A stretch of DNA of 64,000 nt, from the NCBI RefSeq assembly GCF_002214545.1, contig NZ_CP015105.1, positions 1,364,001 to 1,428,000 of the forward strand. The letters run 5' to 3'. The position numbers and the translations under genes were made by a program. The stretch comes from Thermococcus thioreducens. GTDB taxonomy: Archaea; Methanobacteriota_B; Thermococci; Thermococcales; Thermococcaceae. The notes beneath the pieces are model-generated. The model saw only the letters and a program-made list of their open reading frames with translations. It was not told the origin of the DNA and made no database searches. Positions 1 through 8,541 of the stretch are shown here, piece by piece. The first letter of the stretch is position 1; the number at the start of each line of letters is the position of its first letter.

Positions 1-804
1 AAGCCGAAGGAGCTGAGAGAAAACCTCTACGCGAGCGAGCTTGACATGGAGAAGCTCATAAAGGGCTACCTTAAGCACCTGGAGGACAACCTCAAGCACA
101 TGTACCGCTATCTGACCGTGATAAACCTGGAGAAGTACTTTGAGGTTCTGAGCTTTTCCCCAGGAATAGAGGAGTACGCCACCCTTGAAGCCGTTAGGAA
201 CATACTTCTTGATGGAGATAGTTGGGACGTGATAGTCTTTGACACGCCCCCGACGGGCCTAACACTCCGTGTTCTGGCCCTGCCCAGGATATCCCTGATC
301 TGGGCCGACAAGCTCATCGAGATAAGGAAGAAGATACTGGAACGGAGGAGGATGATAGCCAAGGTTCACGGTGATCGTAAGTTCCAGCTGGAGGGGGAGG
401 AGTTCATCCTTCCAAAGGAGGAGGAAGAGGATCCCGTGATGAAAGAGCTTCTGGAATACAGAAAGGAGGTGGAGTTCGTCGAGCGAGTAATAACAGACCC
501 CAATAAGACATCCGTGGTTGCCGTCATGAACCCCGAGATGCTTCCGCTGTACGAGACAGAAAGGGCCTACGAGAGCCTCAAGAAGTTCCAGATTCCCCTC
601 AACATGATAGTGATAAACAAAGTGATAACTGTCGAGAGGGAAATACCGGAAATAAAGGTCAAGCTGGACGCCCAGAAGAGGGTTCTCGAAGAGATCGAAA
701 GAAAGTTCCCGAAGACGGAGATAATCAAAGTGCCTATGTTCGCCGAGGAACCCCGTGGACTGGAATGGCTCGAAAGGCTCGGAGGCATGGTTCTTGAGGG
801 CTGA
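1..804 (+). CDS. ArsA/Get3-family P-loop ATPase, C-terminal part (5' end outside window)
   Basis: The reading frame is open from base 1, so only the last 267 residues are present and the Walker A loop lies upstream of the window. What is visible fits the ArsA/Get3 (TRC40) family: a hydrophobic strand ending in DVIVFDTPPTG, the family's switch-region motif, followed by TLRVL, and later an MIVINKV strand, the nucleotide-base recognition strand of this P-loop class. In eukaryotes the family delivers tail-anchored proteins and in bacteria it drives arsenite export; archaeal members are usually considered Get3-like, and a cytoplasmic targeting role is an inference. The stop overlaps the DUF59-type gene that follows, so the two are probably cotranscribed. 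Confidence 0.88.
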   Translation, partial: KPKELRENLYASELDMEKLIKGYLKHLEDNLKHMYRYLTVINLEKYFEVLSFSPGIEEYATLEAVRNILLDGDSWDVIVFDTPPTGLTLRVLALPRISLIWADKLIEIRKKILERRRMIAKVHGDRKFQLEGEEFILPKEEEEDPVMKELLEYRKEVEFVERVITDPNKTSVVAVMNPEMLPLYETERAYESLKKFQIPLNMIVINKVITVEREIPEIKVKLDAQKRVLEEIERKFPKTEIIKVPMFAEEPRGLEWLERLGGMVLEG

Positions 805-1096
805 GGAGGTACTGGATCTCCTGAGAGGTGTTGAAAACCCCTTCACAGGCATGGACATAGTCAGCGAGGGCCTCGTCACAAAGGTGATCGTGGAGGAGGA
901 CAAGACCACGATATACGTTGCCTTTGCCCGGAACACTCCGGTACATCCCTTTGCCATGGCAGTCAACTGGCCGATTCAGGCCAGAATCGTGAGGGACATG
1001 GTAAAGGTTTTAGGTGGGAAGCTGGGATACTTTGAGATAGTTGACGACACCACCCTGCAGAGGTACTACCCTCTTGAAGATGAAATGGAGGTATAG
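794..1096 (+). CDS. DUF59/MIP18-like small protein
   Basis: A 100-residue protein. I place the start at TTG 794 because GGAGG at 781-785 sits 8 bases before it; a GTG at 755 would give a longer form lying inside the ATPase gene. The sequence follows the DUF59/MIP18 pattern (EEVLDLLRGVENPFTGMDIV, then SEGLVTKVIV) of iron-sulfur cluster assembly factors such as SufT and the MIP18 domain of Mrp. The usual cysteine after the central beta strands is absent; the matching stretch reads NTPVHPFAMAV, so cluster binding through that residue is unlikely. It overlaps the ArsA-type ATPase upstream and is followed within 5 bases by a membrane-anchored protein, suggesting one operon. Role unknown. Confidence 0.7.
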   Translation: MRAEEVLDLLRGVENPFTGMDIVSEGLVTKVIVEEDKTTIYVAFARNTPVHPFAMAVNWPIQARIVRDMVKVLGGKLGYFEIVDDTTLQRYYPLEDEMEV

Positions 1097-1100
1097 GCCA

Positions 1101-1757
1101 ATGGAGTTCTCGTCCACGTGGATACTGGTCATAATGGTGCTGGCGGCACTGACGACGATACAGTTCTATAAGGGCAGGAAGCTCAACCTTCAGCTGATGT
1201 ACCACTACCTCAAATCCATCGAGGAGGTCGTAAAACCTGAAGACAAGGAATACGTATGGCTCGGCGGTTACATAGGGTTCAGGGCAACCTACAAGGTCAA
1301 CCGTGAAAACATTAGAAAATTCGAGTACACACTGACCCTCCTCCCGCGACACAGCCTTCTATACTTTCCGATCGCCCTCATAACCAGCAGGCACGACAAG
1401 CTATACGTGGTCGTCAAGCCCTTCGCCCAGATAAAGCGCGAGGCGCACCTCATCCAGAAGGGATACTACCGGATGAGGCCCGACATAGAGAACGAGCCCC
1501 TCCTGCAGAAGGAGGTAATCGAGATCGCCGGGAAGAAGTACGAAGCACTCTACGAGAAAAGACGGGACATCGAGGGTCTCAGGGCCCTCATTGAGGGTAT
1601 GTCGAAGCCACACAACGTGAAGCACATCTCCCTGACGCCCAAGACGAACGTCTTCTATGTCCTCATGAAGCCCGAGCCGGACACGATCGGGGAAGACGTC
1701 GAAAAGATACTCCGCTTCGCCAACGAGAAGATAAGGGAGAGCCCGTTCTCTTCTTAA
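1101..1757 (+). CDS. Membrane-anchored protein of unknown function
   Basis: A 218-residue protein not recognised as a known family. ATG 1101 is chosen because GGAGGT at 1087-1092 is ideally spaced; an in-frame ATG at 1080 lies inside the previous gene. Residues 7-20 form one N-terminal membrane segment (WILVIMVLAALTTI), after which the chain is soluble, charged and rich in KRE. The remainder alternates predicted strands and helices (a TYKVNRENI region, a LITSRHDKLYVVVKPF strand), consistent with a cytoplasmic domain tethered by a single helix. It is the third gene of the ATPase/DUF59 run, so a role with those products at the membrane is possible but only contextual. Confidence 0.7.
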   Translation: MEFSSTWILVIMVLAALTTIQFYKGRKLNLQLMYHYLKSIEEVVKPEDKEYVWLGGYIGFRATYKVNRENIRKFEYTLTLLPRHSLLYFPIALITSRHDKLYVVVKPFAQIKREAHLIQKGYYRMRPDIENEPLLQKEVIEIAGKKYEALYEKRRDIEGLRALIEGMSKPHNVKHISLTPKTNVFYVLMKPEPDTIGEDVEKILRFANEKIRESPFSS

Positions 1758-1821
1758 CCTTTTGATCCATTGGTGGGCAATGTTTTTATGGTATAACAGC
1801 AAGTTATACAAGGTGATACCG

Positions 1822-2097
1822 TTGGTTAGCATACGCCTTAAGGTCGGCCCGAAGGGACAGATAGTCATCCCCAAAGTTTTCCGTGAGGCTTACGGCATAA
1901 AGGAGGGCGGAGAGGTAATAGTCGAACCGACGGAAGATGGTCTCGTTATAAAAAAGCCCCCAAATAAGGAGGAACTGCTCAGAAAGCTTAAGGAGTATCA
2001 CGAAAAGAGGAAGGGGACGAAACCTGCCAAACTTGGAGAGCTTAAGGGGATAAGCCTCGAAGACGAGTTCGACGAGGTCTGGGGGATTGAGGAATGA
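1822..2097 (+). CDS. AbrB/SpoVT-type antitoxin
   Basis: A 91-residue protein starting with the swapped-hairpin AbrB fold: SIRLKVGPKGQIVIPKVFRE, then a GGEVIVEPTEDGLVIKK strand pair, the DNA-binding half of MazE/VapB-type antitoxins. The charged C-terminal tail should wrap the toxin. TTG 1822 is preferred, since AGGTGAT at 1811-1817 lies 4 bases upstream and the family begins right at this point; an earlier in-frame ATG at 1762 adds an unlikely hydrophobic leader over the promoter. The ATGA overlap with the PIN gene (2094-2097) is the classic antitoxin-toxin coupling. A TATA-like TTTTTATGGTATA at about 1782-1794 probably drives the pair, which is likely autorepressed. Confidence 0.85.
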   Translation: MVSIRLKVGPKGQIVIPKVFREAYGIKEGGEVIVEPTEDGLVIKKPPNKEELLRKLKEYHEKRKGTKPAKLGELKGISLEDEFDEVWGIEE

Positions 2098-2501
2098 AAC
2101 TCTTCATAGACACGAACCTCTTCGTTTATCTTAACTCAAGGATTCCAGAAGAAATCGCTGACAAACTAGATGAATTCTACGCCAACCTCACCCAGAATCA
2201 TGAACTTTACACTGATGTGCTGGTTCTCGATGAGCTGATCCACGTTTCAAGGCGTAAGTATGGGATAGCCCAGGGAGACACAATAGAGTTCATAGATGAC
2301 ATTATCCTGCCGGCGGTTCGGGTTCTTCCGTTGACGTTCCAGGACTACTTAACTGCCAAGGGGATAATCCGCCAGTACAACCTCCGTCCCTCCGATGCCC
2401 TTCACGTTGCAGTCATAGAGAACAACGGCCTCCAGACCATAGTCAGCGAGGATGAAGACTTCGACGTTCTTCCACTGAAAAGGCTCTGGCTGGGTGGTTG
2501 A
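2094..2501 (+). CDS. vapC: VapC-type PIN-domain ribonuclease toxin
   Basis: A 135-residue PIN domain. The N terminus MKLFIDTNLFVY carries the first catalytic aspartate; an acidic pair follows in VLDELIHVSRR; RPSDALHVAV supplies the third acidic cluster and SEDEDFDVLP the C-terminal one. These residues chelate Mg2+/Mn2+ in PIN nucleases, which in VapC toxins cut tRNA or rRNA. It overlaps the AbrB-like antitoxin by four bases, so translation is coupled and toxin activity should be neutralised by its partner. The toxin appears intact. The next gene, a lipase-like hydrolase, starts immediately at 2503 but is functionally unrelated by sequence. Confidence 0.88.
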   Translation: MKLFIDTNLFVYLNSRIPEEIADKLDEFYANLTQNHELYTDVLVLDELIHVSRRKYGIAQGDTIEFIDDIILPAVRVLPLTFQDYLTAKGIIRQYNLRPSDALHVAVIENNGLQTIVSEDEDFDVLPLKRLWLGG

Positions 2502-2502
2502 G

Positions 2503-3294
2503 ATGGAGGTTTACAGGGCCAAATTCGGCGAACCCAAGCTCGGCTGGGTCGTTCTTGTCCACGGCCTAGGGGAACACAGCGGAAGGTATGGAAGGCTCAT
2601 TTCGATGCTCACAGATGCCGGCTTTGCCGTCTATGCCTTCGACTGGCCGGGGCACGGTAAGAGTCCCGGCAAGAGGGGACACACGAGCATCGAGGAGGCA
2701 ATGAACATCATCGACGGCATCATCGAGGAAATCGGGGAGAGGCCATTTCTATTCGGCCACAGCCTTGGAGGGCTGGCGGTGATAAGGTACGCGGAAACCA
2801 GGCCCTACAAAATAAGGGGTGTGGTAGCTTCCTCCCCGGCCCTCGCCAAAAGTCCGGAAACACCGGACTTCATGGTGGCCCTCGCAAAGTTCCTCGGAAA
2901 AATCGCACCGGGAATTGTTCTCTCCAACGGTCTCGACCCAAAGCTTCTCTCCCGGAATCCTGAGGCTGTGAAGCGCTACGTCGAAGACCCGCTCGTTCAC
3001 GACAGGATTTCGGCGAGACTCGGCAGGAGCATCTTCAAAAACATGGAGCTGGCACACAGAGAGGCTGAAAGGATAAAGGTTCCAATCTTGCTTCTCATTG
3101 GCACCGGTGATGTGATAACCCCACCGGAGGGCTCACGCAGGTTCTTTGAGAAGCTCGCCGTCGAGGACAGGGAGATACGGGAATTCAAAGGGGCGTACCA
3201 CGAGATATTTGAAGACCCGGAATGGGCCAATGAGTTCCATAGAGCTATAGTGGAATGGCTGGTCAAAATGGCAAAAAGGGAAAGCGTCAGATAA
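2503..3294 (+). CDS. Alpha/beta hydrolase, monoacylglycerol lipase/lysophospholipase-like
   Basis: A 263-residue Hydrolase_4 (serine aminopeptidase S33 group) protein. The oxyanion region [16 protein letters not shown] is typical of monoglyceride lipases. The nucleophile elbow is GHSLGG, the acid is the Asp of [11 protein letters not shown], and the base is the His of [10 protein letters not shown], so the Ser-Asp-His triad is complete. It lacks a signal peptide and should act in the cytoplasm on esterified glycerides or lysolipids; the true substrate in an ether-lipid archaeon is uncertain. ATG 2503 follows GGTGGTTGAG directly. Its 3' end overlaps the convergent purA gene by 8 bases. Confidence 0.85.
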   Translation: MEVYRAKFGEPKLGWVVLVHGLGEHSGRYGRLISMLTDAGFAVYAFDWPGHGKSPGKRGHTSIEEAMNIIDGIIEEIGERPFLFGHSLGGLAVIRYAETRPYKIRGVVASSPALAKSPETPDFMVALAKFLGKIAPGIVLSNGLDPKLLSRNPEAVKRYVEDPLVHDRISARLGRSIFKNMELAHREAERIKVPILLLIGTGDVITPPEGSRRFFEKLAVEDREIREFKGAYHEIFEDPEWANEFHRAIVEWLVKMAKRESVR

Positions 3295-4306
3295 CTTCCC
3301 TTCTATCTATTATGTGCTCCAGCTCCGGCCCCGTCTTGATGAGCCCAACGGGAACACCGACGCGCTCCTCGATCTCCTCAATGAACTCTTTCGCCCTCAT
3401 GGGAAGCTTGTCGTAGTCGGTGACGCCGAAGGCATCCCTGTCGTACTTGTCGAGCATCGTCAAAGCGAGCATCGTTGCACTGTTGATCCTCGCCGAATAG
3501 CGGGCGAACTCGAAGTCAAACCAGCCCACACGGCGCCTCCTACCGGTGACGGTTCCGTACTCGATGAGTCCCAGCCTTTCCGCTTCCTCTTGGCTCATCT
3601 CTGTTGGGAACGGGCCGGCCCCAACCCTCGTCGGAAAGCTCTTGAAGACAACAATGACGTCGTCTACCCTCGTCGGGCCTATTCCGACGTCGCTCGCTAT
3701 GGCGGAGGCTGTCGTGTCCTTGGAGGTCACGTAGGGGTAGGTTCCGTAGTAGAGGCTCAGCCCGAAGCCCTGCGTTCCCTCAACCAGGACGAGCTTTCCG
3801 TCATCAAGGGCGTCGTTGACTTCACTGGCCACATCAGTGAGGTACGGCTCGAGTTCTTTGATGTCCTTTGCAAGCTTCGCTGTCCTCATTACTCTGTCTG
3901 CGTTTGCCGGGCCGCACCCGCTTCCAGTGGTGCCTATCCCCTCGTGAAGGTGGGAATTCGAACGGTCAAGCCTCTTGTGTTCGTCCTCGATTATCGCGCA
4001 GCGGTAGTCTATGCCGACCCTCCGGGCAACGTCAAAGTCCCTGAGGTGCTCAAGTTCGTGGAAGAAAACCTCAGGATCAACGAGAACGCCGGCGCCGATG
4101 AGAAGTCTTGCCTTTCTCTGAATGAACGCCGTTGGGAGCTGTCTCACCGCGTACTTTTTACCGCTGATAAAAACGCTGTGCCCTGCGTTCGTCCCCACTC
4201 CACCGCGCGCTATGATTTCAGGTTCGTCCTTCAGGGCAAGGTAAGCTATAACGGAACCCTTGCCCTCGTCTCCCCACTGGCCTCCAACAACGATGTAGCT
4301 CGGCAT
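3287..4306 (-). CDS. purA: Adenylosuccinate synthetase
   Basis: A 339-residue adenylosuccinate synthetase, the short archaeal form (bacterial enzymes are about 430). It makes adenylosuccinate from IMP, aspartate and GTP, the first step of AMP synthesis. The N terminus holds the GTP-binding loop [23 protein letters not shown] carries the catalytic His and IMP-binding residues; [16 protein letters not shown] and [17 protein letters not shown] are family signatures, with [13 protein letters not shown] and KYD near the base-specificity region. The start is supported by GGTAAGGAGCC before the ATG. PurB, which acts on the product, lies 15 kb away rather than in the same operon. The next gene on the other strand converges and overlaps slightly. 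Confidence 0.97.
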   Translation of the reverse strand: MPSYIVVGGQWGDEGKGSVIAYLALKDEPEIIARGGVGTNAGHSVFISGKKYAVRQLPTAFIQRKARLLIGAGVLVDPEVFFHELEHLRDFDVARRVGIDYRCAIIEDEHKRLDRSNSHLHEGIGTTGSGCGPANADRVMRTAKLAKDIKELEPYLTDVASEVNDALDDGKLVLVEGTQGFGLSLYYGTYPYVTSKDTTASAIASDVGIGPTRVDDVIVVFKSFPTRVGAGPFPTEMSQEEAERLGLIEYGTVTGRRRRVGWFDFEFARYSARINSATMLALTMLDKYDRDAFGVTDYDKLPMRAKEFIEEIEERVGVPVGLIKTGPELEHIIDRREVI

Positions 4307-4438
4307 GGCTCCTTACCCAGGTTTAAGTCAATAGGGGGCTTATAACGGTTTCGAATTTAACAAGAACAAGTCAAAACACTGTGCACTGACCCGGCAAAAG
4401 GTTAAAACCTGTGGCAAACACTACCAACGGGGGTAGCA

Positions 4439-5371
4439 ATGAGGAACAAGCTTGTGGTCGTCACCGGGGGGGCGGGATTCATAGGCTCCCACATCGCCTG
4501 GGAGCTGGTCAAAGACAACGAGGTAGTCATAATCGACAACCTCTACACGGGAAAGGAGGAGAACGTTCCGCCGGGAGCGAAGCTCGTTAAAGCCGACATC
4601 AGGGACTACAGCGCGATAGCCGAGCTGATAAGCCACGCGGATTACGTATTTCACGAGGCGGCACAGGTCAGTGTCGTTGAGAGCATAAGGGATCCGGTTT
4701 TCACGGAGGAAGTGAACGTCATCGGCACTATCAACATCCTTAAAGCACTGCTCGATGGGCACGGAAAGCTAATTTTTGCATCTTCGGCAGCGGTCTACGG
4801 GGACAATCCGAACCTCCCGCTAAAAGAAGCGGAGAGACCAAGACCGCTCTCGCCGTACGGCCTGACCAAGGCAACCGCTGAAGAGTATCTCCGCGTCTTT
4901 CATGAGCTGTACGGACTTCCCGCTGTTGCGCTGAGGTACTTCAACGTCTTCGGCCCCAGACAGGGCTTTAATCAGTACGCCGGCGTCATCAGCATCTTCA
5001 TCAACAGGGCGCTGAAAAACGAACCGCTGGTCATCTTTGGGGACGGGAAGCAGACAAGGGACTTCATTTATGTGAAAGACGTTGTGAGGGCCAACCTGTT
5101 GGTGGCTGGAAGCAGGCGCGCCAACGGGAGGGTCTTCAACGTCGCCACCGGAAGAGGGACGAGCATACTGGAGCTCGCCACCAAGATAATCGAGATAACC
5201 GGAGCAAATACACCAATCCTCTTCGACAAGCCGAGGCCCGGGGACATAAGGCACAGCCTCGCAGATATAGGAGAGATAAGAAAGCTCGGCTTCGAGCCGG
5301 AGTTCTCGCTGGAGGAGGGACTAAAGAAAACGGTGGAGTGGTACGCTACGGGCCATCGGAGGGGAGAGTAA
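4439..5371 (+). CDS. NAD-dependent epimerase/dehydratase, UDP-glucose 4-epimerase-like
   Basis: A 310-residue extended SDR protein. The dinucleotide fold starts VVVTGGAGFIGSHIA (GxxGxxG). DNLYTGKEENVP follows the second strand and FHEAAQVSV the fourth, and the catalytic pair is in SPYGLTKATAE (YxxxK) with the Ser of FASSAAVYG. FNVFGPRQ and DGKQTRDFIYVKDVV are the sugar-nucleotide binding signatures of GalE/WbpP-like enzymes. It probably interconverts UDP-hexoses for glycan or glycolipid synthesis; exact substrate cannot be read. It stands alone, with GGGGGT before the ATG, and its 3' end overlaps by 26 bases the convergent gene for a secreted protein. Confidence 0.9.
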   Translation: MRNKLVVVTGGAGFIGSHIAWELVKDNEVVIIDNLYTGKEENVPPGAKLVKADIRDYSAIAELISHADYVFHEAAQVSVVESIRDPVFTEEVNVIGTINILKALLDGHGKLIFASSAAVYGDNPNLPLKEAERPRPLSPYGLTKATAEEYLRVFHELYGLPAVALRYFNVFGPRQGFNQYAGVISIFINRALKNEPLVIFGDGKQTRDFIYVKDVVRANLLVAGSRRANGRVFNVATGRGTSILELATKIIEITGANTPILFDKPRPGDIRHSLADIGEIRKLGFEPEFSLEEGLKKTVEWYATGHRRGE

Positions 5372-7076
5372 GGTTCGCGTTCCTTGCCAGCTCTTTAATT
5401 CTCTCTGTGGTGTTACTCTGACCCCTAGTCTCATCGGTCTCGTTCTGAAGCTGTGGGATAGTCTTTTCGCCGGAAGTCTGACCCTCGATTGGGAGTGCCA
5501 CAGGGGCAGATTTTCCAATAGTTGCTATTGTGGGGATACCAGTTGAGGCAACCGAGGCCCCGGTTGTTGATGTGGCAGGCGGCTTCGGAACGAAGGTGAG
5601 GTGGTAGTACACGTTCCCCAGGGTGTACGTGGGTTCGGGAGAAACATACTTTCTCACAAATACAAAGTCCACTCGGGTGGGCCCACCACTCCACTGGCCG
5701 AGCAGTATCCTGCCGTCGGACGTCACTGTTATGGTGTAGGAACTCGTGCTCTGGGCGTACGCTGGTATTCCTGTGGAGGGGCTGGCAGAAAGAACCCACC
5801 TGGCACCGTTCCATGTCAGGAACAGTACCTGCGAGAAGTCAACGGATGTGGAGGTTACCGTCGCATTGAGGATCTCCCACTGCCCCATAATGTATTGGGG
5901 ATTGCTGTTTCCGTAGTTCCAGTTCAGCGTTGTGATCGGGGAACTCGCGTCGGCCTGAACCAGCCCGTCCTGCTGACCCCAGGGGATCAGAGTGCCCGCC
6001 CAGTTCAGGTATTCCATCCCTATTCCCTCCCCCGTTCCAGAACCAGCTGAATCCACGTAAGGGAGGATAAACGGCCCGAGTGAATAGACCCAGGAGAAAA
6101 ACCCCCCTCCCCTTGTGTCGTAGGGAGTCCCGTCGTCATAGGCAAGGTTAGTAAAAACTTCGAGAGAATAGGGCACCGGAAAGCTCCTCGTGCTCAGTAT
6201 CCAGTCACCCCTATCCAGCTGGAGCTCCCCTCCGGAGATGGTTGGGGTACCTCCCGTCTGCCAGTTGGCGAGAGTGCTGAAATTATCATAGAATAAAAAC
6301 ACCTTGTTGGGATTCACATAAGCAGAACACGGATTTCCGCTTCCCAGGTAGTTCACAAAGATAGTCTCATTGGAATTGGCTGGGATATTTGTGACGTTTA
6401 CCCAGAATACCGCCCAGGAGTAAGTTCTCCCATCGGAATTGACAAACGTCCCATTGAACTCCTTCCAATAATACAGGCAGCTCCCCGTTGTATTCGTGAA
6501 ATACAGCGAGTCCCACGGGAACGATGGATTGGACGATATGAACAGCATCCGTATCGGATAGTAATCAAGAAAAACAGAAGACCCCTGGATTATTATGGGA
6601 CGGGAATAACTGCCATCATAAGTACCCAGGCCGAGTTTTTGAGTATTCACGAATATCGGGCCCGACAAATCGGTGTTGTAGTCAGAGGACAGAATGATAA
6701 CCTCTGTCTGTGTCGGATCCACCCATGCGGAATTAACGGGGGTAACTGTAACATTGAAGGGTGTCCCCGCAGGAATGCCCCCCGGCCCCACAACAAGGGT
6801 GCCGTTCGAGACAACAACGCCCGAAGAGTTTTTCAGGATGACGTGTACAACCGTGCCCGCTGGCATATCGGCGGTCAATATCAGCTCCACGGCAACGAGA
6901 TCGGTACCCGACTGCCACAGTGTGTATCTCCCCTCCCAAACCGGGCTCACAAGCCTGTTGGCACCGGTTCCAATCTCCTGAACGTTAACCGTAATCGTGG
7001 GTACAGCTAGCCCAAAGGTTCCAAGAAGCAGGATTAAAACCAGCATGATTGAAGTTATCCTGAGTTTCCTCCACAT
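5346..7076 (-). CDS. Secreted DUF2341-domain protein
   Basis: A 576-residue exported protein. Residues 1-24 form a Sec signal peptide (RK then a leucine-rich core ending near GLAVPT). Residues 25-160 look like a beta-sandwich rich in Val/Thr. Residues 175-310 match DUF2341 (RPIIIQGSS, FWVNVTNIPANS, IFVNYLGSGN, VFLFYDNFS), often found in surface proteins of archaea, followed by a concanavalin-like half (TPTISGGELQLDRGDW) and DFVFVRKYVSPEPTYTLGNV. The tail is Thr/Ser/Gln rich without an obvious membrane anchor. Many NxS/T sites suggest glycosylation. Function is unknown; binding of carbohydrate or the S-layer is plausible. Its promoter is bracketed by an inverted repeat (7091-7119). Confidence 0.8.
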   Translation of the reverse strand: MWRKLRITSIMLVLILLLGTFGLAVPTITVNVQEIGTGANRLVSPVWEGRYTLWQSGTDLVAVELILTADMPAGTVVHVILKNSSGVVVSNGTLVVGPGGIPAGTPFNVTVTPVNSAWVDPTQTEVIILSSDYNTDLSGPIFVNTQKLGLGTYDGSYSRPIIIQGSSVFLDYYPIRMLFISSNPSFPWDSLYFTNTTGSCLYYWKEFNGTFVNSDGRTYSWAVFWVNVTNIPANSNETIFVNYLGSGNPCSAYVNPNKVFLFYDNFSTLANWQTGGTPTISGGELQLDRGDWILSTRSFPVPYSLEVFTNLAYDDGTPYDTRGGGFFSWVYSLGPFILPYVDSAGSGTGEGIGMEYLNWAGTLIPWGQQDGLVQADASSPITTLNWNYGNSNPQYIMGQWEILNATVTSTSVDFSQVLFLTWNGARWVLSASPSTGIPAYAQSTSSYTITVTSDGRILLGQWSGGPTRVDFVFVRKYVSPEPTYTLGNVYYHLTFVPKPPATSTTGASVASTGIPTIATIGKSAPVALPIEGQTSGEKTIPQLQNETDETRGQSNTTERIKELARNANLTLPSDGP

Positions 7077-7090
7077 ACTAAAACGTACTC

Positions 7091-7119
7091 TGGGATAAAA
7101 AGTTTAAAATATTATCCCA
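7091..7119 (-). promoter_or_regulatory. Promoter of the DUF2341 gene bracketed by inverted repeat TGGGATAA/TTATCCCA
   Basis: Arms TGGGATAA (7091-7098) and TTATCCCA (7112-7119) are perfect complements around a 13-base spacer that contains the TATA-like TTTTAAAC read on the minus strand. The gene starts at 7076, so the repeat covers the TBP/TFB site. This layout suits a repressor that blocks TBP binding. The binding protein is unknown. Confidence 0.5.
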
Positions 7120-7158
7120 AGATTTTGCTGTTCGGAGCCGAAAAATTTTGGATAAACA

Positions 7159-7599
7159 TCACCTCTTAACACTAAAGCCCATAGCCTGTCTCTGCTGTAT
7201 CTCTTGGGCCCTCTTGGCGAGGTCTCCGAGCTGGGCTTCAAGCTTCCTCAGGGCCTCCTGGGTCTTGGCTATTGCCTCCTCATATTCCTTTATACGAGCG
7301 TCGAGGTACGATACAGCATCGTCGAGGTTTTTCTCTATGGCGTAGCCGGCGCCAACGCTGACTATCGCGTTTTCCTTGTCTTCTATCCTTGCCTTCAGGA
7401 ATGAGCCTGCCCCAATGGGCACCAGGATTTCCGGCTTCTCTTCCTCGACCTTCCTGAGCTCCTCCAGCGTTTCTTTTACCGCCTGAAACTCGTTCCTTCC
7501 AAGGGTGAGCAGTTCGAGGTTCTGGGCCAGAAGCTGTGCCTGGGCCTGAAGGATCTGGTACTCGTAAGCGAGCCTCTCCATCTCGTTGGTCTCGGCCAT
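7159..7599 (-). CDS. pfdA: Prefoldin subunit alpha
   Basis: A 146-residue prefoldin alpha subunit. Two long coiled-coil helices (residues about 5-50 and 100-140, rich in E, K, L, Q) flank a beta-hairpin region with [16 protein letters not shown] and [18 protein letters not shown], the signature of the alpha subunit. With the beta subunit (not in this window) it builds the hexameric jellyfish-shaped cochaperone that captures unfolded proteins in the cytoplasm and passes them to the thermosome. The start is supported by GGTGGTGTAAA before the ATG. The gene stands between the secreted DUF2341 gene and a divergent membrane-anchored protein. Confidence 0.95.
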   Translation of the reverse strand: MAETNEMERLAYEYQILQAQAQLLAQNLELLTLGRNEFQAVKETLEELRKVEEEKPEILVPIGAGSFLKARIEDKENAIVSVGAGYAIEKNLDDAVSYLDARIKEYEEAIAKTQEALRKLEAQLGDLAKRAQEIQQRQAMGFSVKR

Positions 7600-7701
7600 T
7601 TTACACCACCGGTGGGACTAGGCGGCTGGGCTTTTAAGGTTTGGGTCGGTAATTACTATTAAAACGAAAACTTTATTTACAGCATATTAAGATGAAATCA
7701 C

Positions 7702-8541
7702 ATGATTATCATGAACTTCGGGAAGCTACTTGTTGTCGGGATGATCATCGTTATAGCAACCGGGCTCATCGCATCCTTCTCAGACTTCCGGAATCCCAGT
7801 GAAAACCACCAGGAACCCCAACCCATCTCGTACACGATATGCCCCTTCGTGAATCCAGCATACGTTGAAGAGTGGGCCAAGGAAGTGGACGATCCTGAAA
7901 ACCTCGCGACTGTTCTGATGAAGTCATTCAACGCCTCGCTTGACCCCAACTACCCGCTCGCCGTGCTACACAAACTGGCCGAGGATGGAAAGGTAAGAAG
8001 GGTCTATCAGAGGTACGCCTATTCCTTTGCCAACGGCTCCAAGACGGTCAGTGCCTCCTCGGGGTGGCATATGGAAAATCGCTATCTGGCCGTGCCTCCG
8101 ATCAGAGAAATCACTCCAGACTCCAAGAACTTCGACCTTCTTTACGGCATGATTTACACGGAGATGGACGGAAAAGCGGTCGTGTTCCTGTACTATCTAT
8201 CGAATCCCGCGACGGTGGAGAAGGTTGAGGGTATCTCACTCTTCTATCCAGAGAACCTCGACATCATCAATACTACCGGAGGGATGGCTTGGAGGTGCTG
8301 GCACCACACTGAAAACGGAGAAAAGATAGGCTCCTGCGAGGGAGAGGGGAAGGGAGAATTTGCCCCCTCAGTGGTGGACACTGCAAACTCCGTAGGAATT
8401 GAAACTGACGGCTCTTACGGATATTTCGTGGTTGTTTTCAACGGCACGGTAAACGAGCAAGAGAGTCTTCCAATCTCCACAAAAATCGCAGTGGTGACAA
8501 ATGGGAGAGAAGTGGGGCTTCCCTTGGGGAGAGCCCCCTGA
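7702..8541 (+). CDS. Membrane-anchored extracytoplasmic protein of unknown function
   Basis: A 279-residue protein not recognised as a known family. Residues 5-26 (FGKLLVVGMIIVIATGLIAS) form one hydrophobic segment, either a signal anchor or an uncleaved signal peptide; no lipobox cysteine follows. The rest is extracellular in character: Tyr, Trp and Asn rich, with N-glycosylation motifs (FNASLD, NTTGG, FNGTVN) and a few cysteines (TICPF, WRCWHH, GSCEGE). Start could be ATG 7702 or ATG 7711. It abuts the convergent MinD-like ATPase gene (stop codons touch at 8541/8542), and no operon partner is present. Confidence 0.7.
   Translation: MIIMNFGKLLVVGMIIVIATGLIASFSDFRNPSENHQEPQPISYTICPFVNPAYVEEWAKEVDDPENLATVLMKSFNASLDPNYPLAVLHKLAEDGKVRRVYQRYAYSFANGSKTVSASSGWHMENRYLAVPPIREITPDSKNFDLLYGMIYTEMDGKAVVFLYYLSNPATVEKVEGISLFYPENLDIINTTGGMAWRCWHHTENGEKIGSCEGEGKGEFAPSVVDTANSVGIETDGSYGYFVVVFNGTVNEQESLPISTKIAVVTNGREVGLPLGRAP

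Noticed and set aside
1762-1821. Longer N terminus for the AbrB-type antitoxin
   Set aside because: It would translate the TATA-like promoter and add a hydrophobic leader foreign to the family.
3314-4345. A 343-codon frame antisense to purA
   Set aside because: It is the complement of a clear purA coding frame; no motif of its own.
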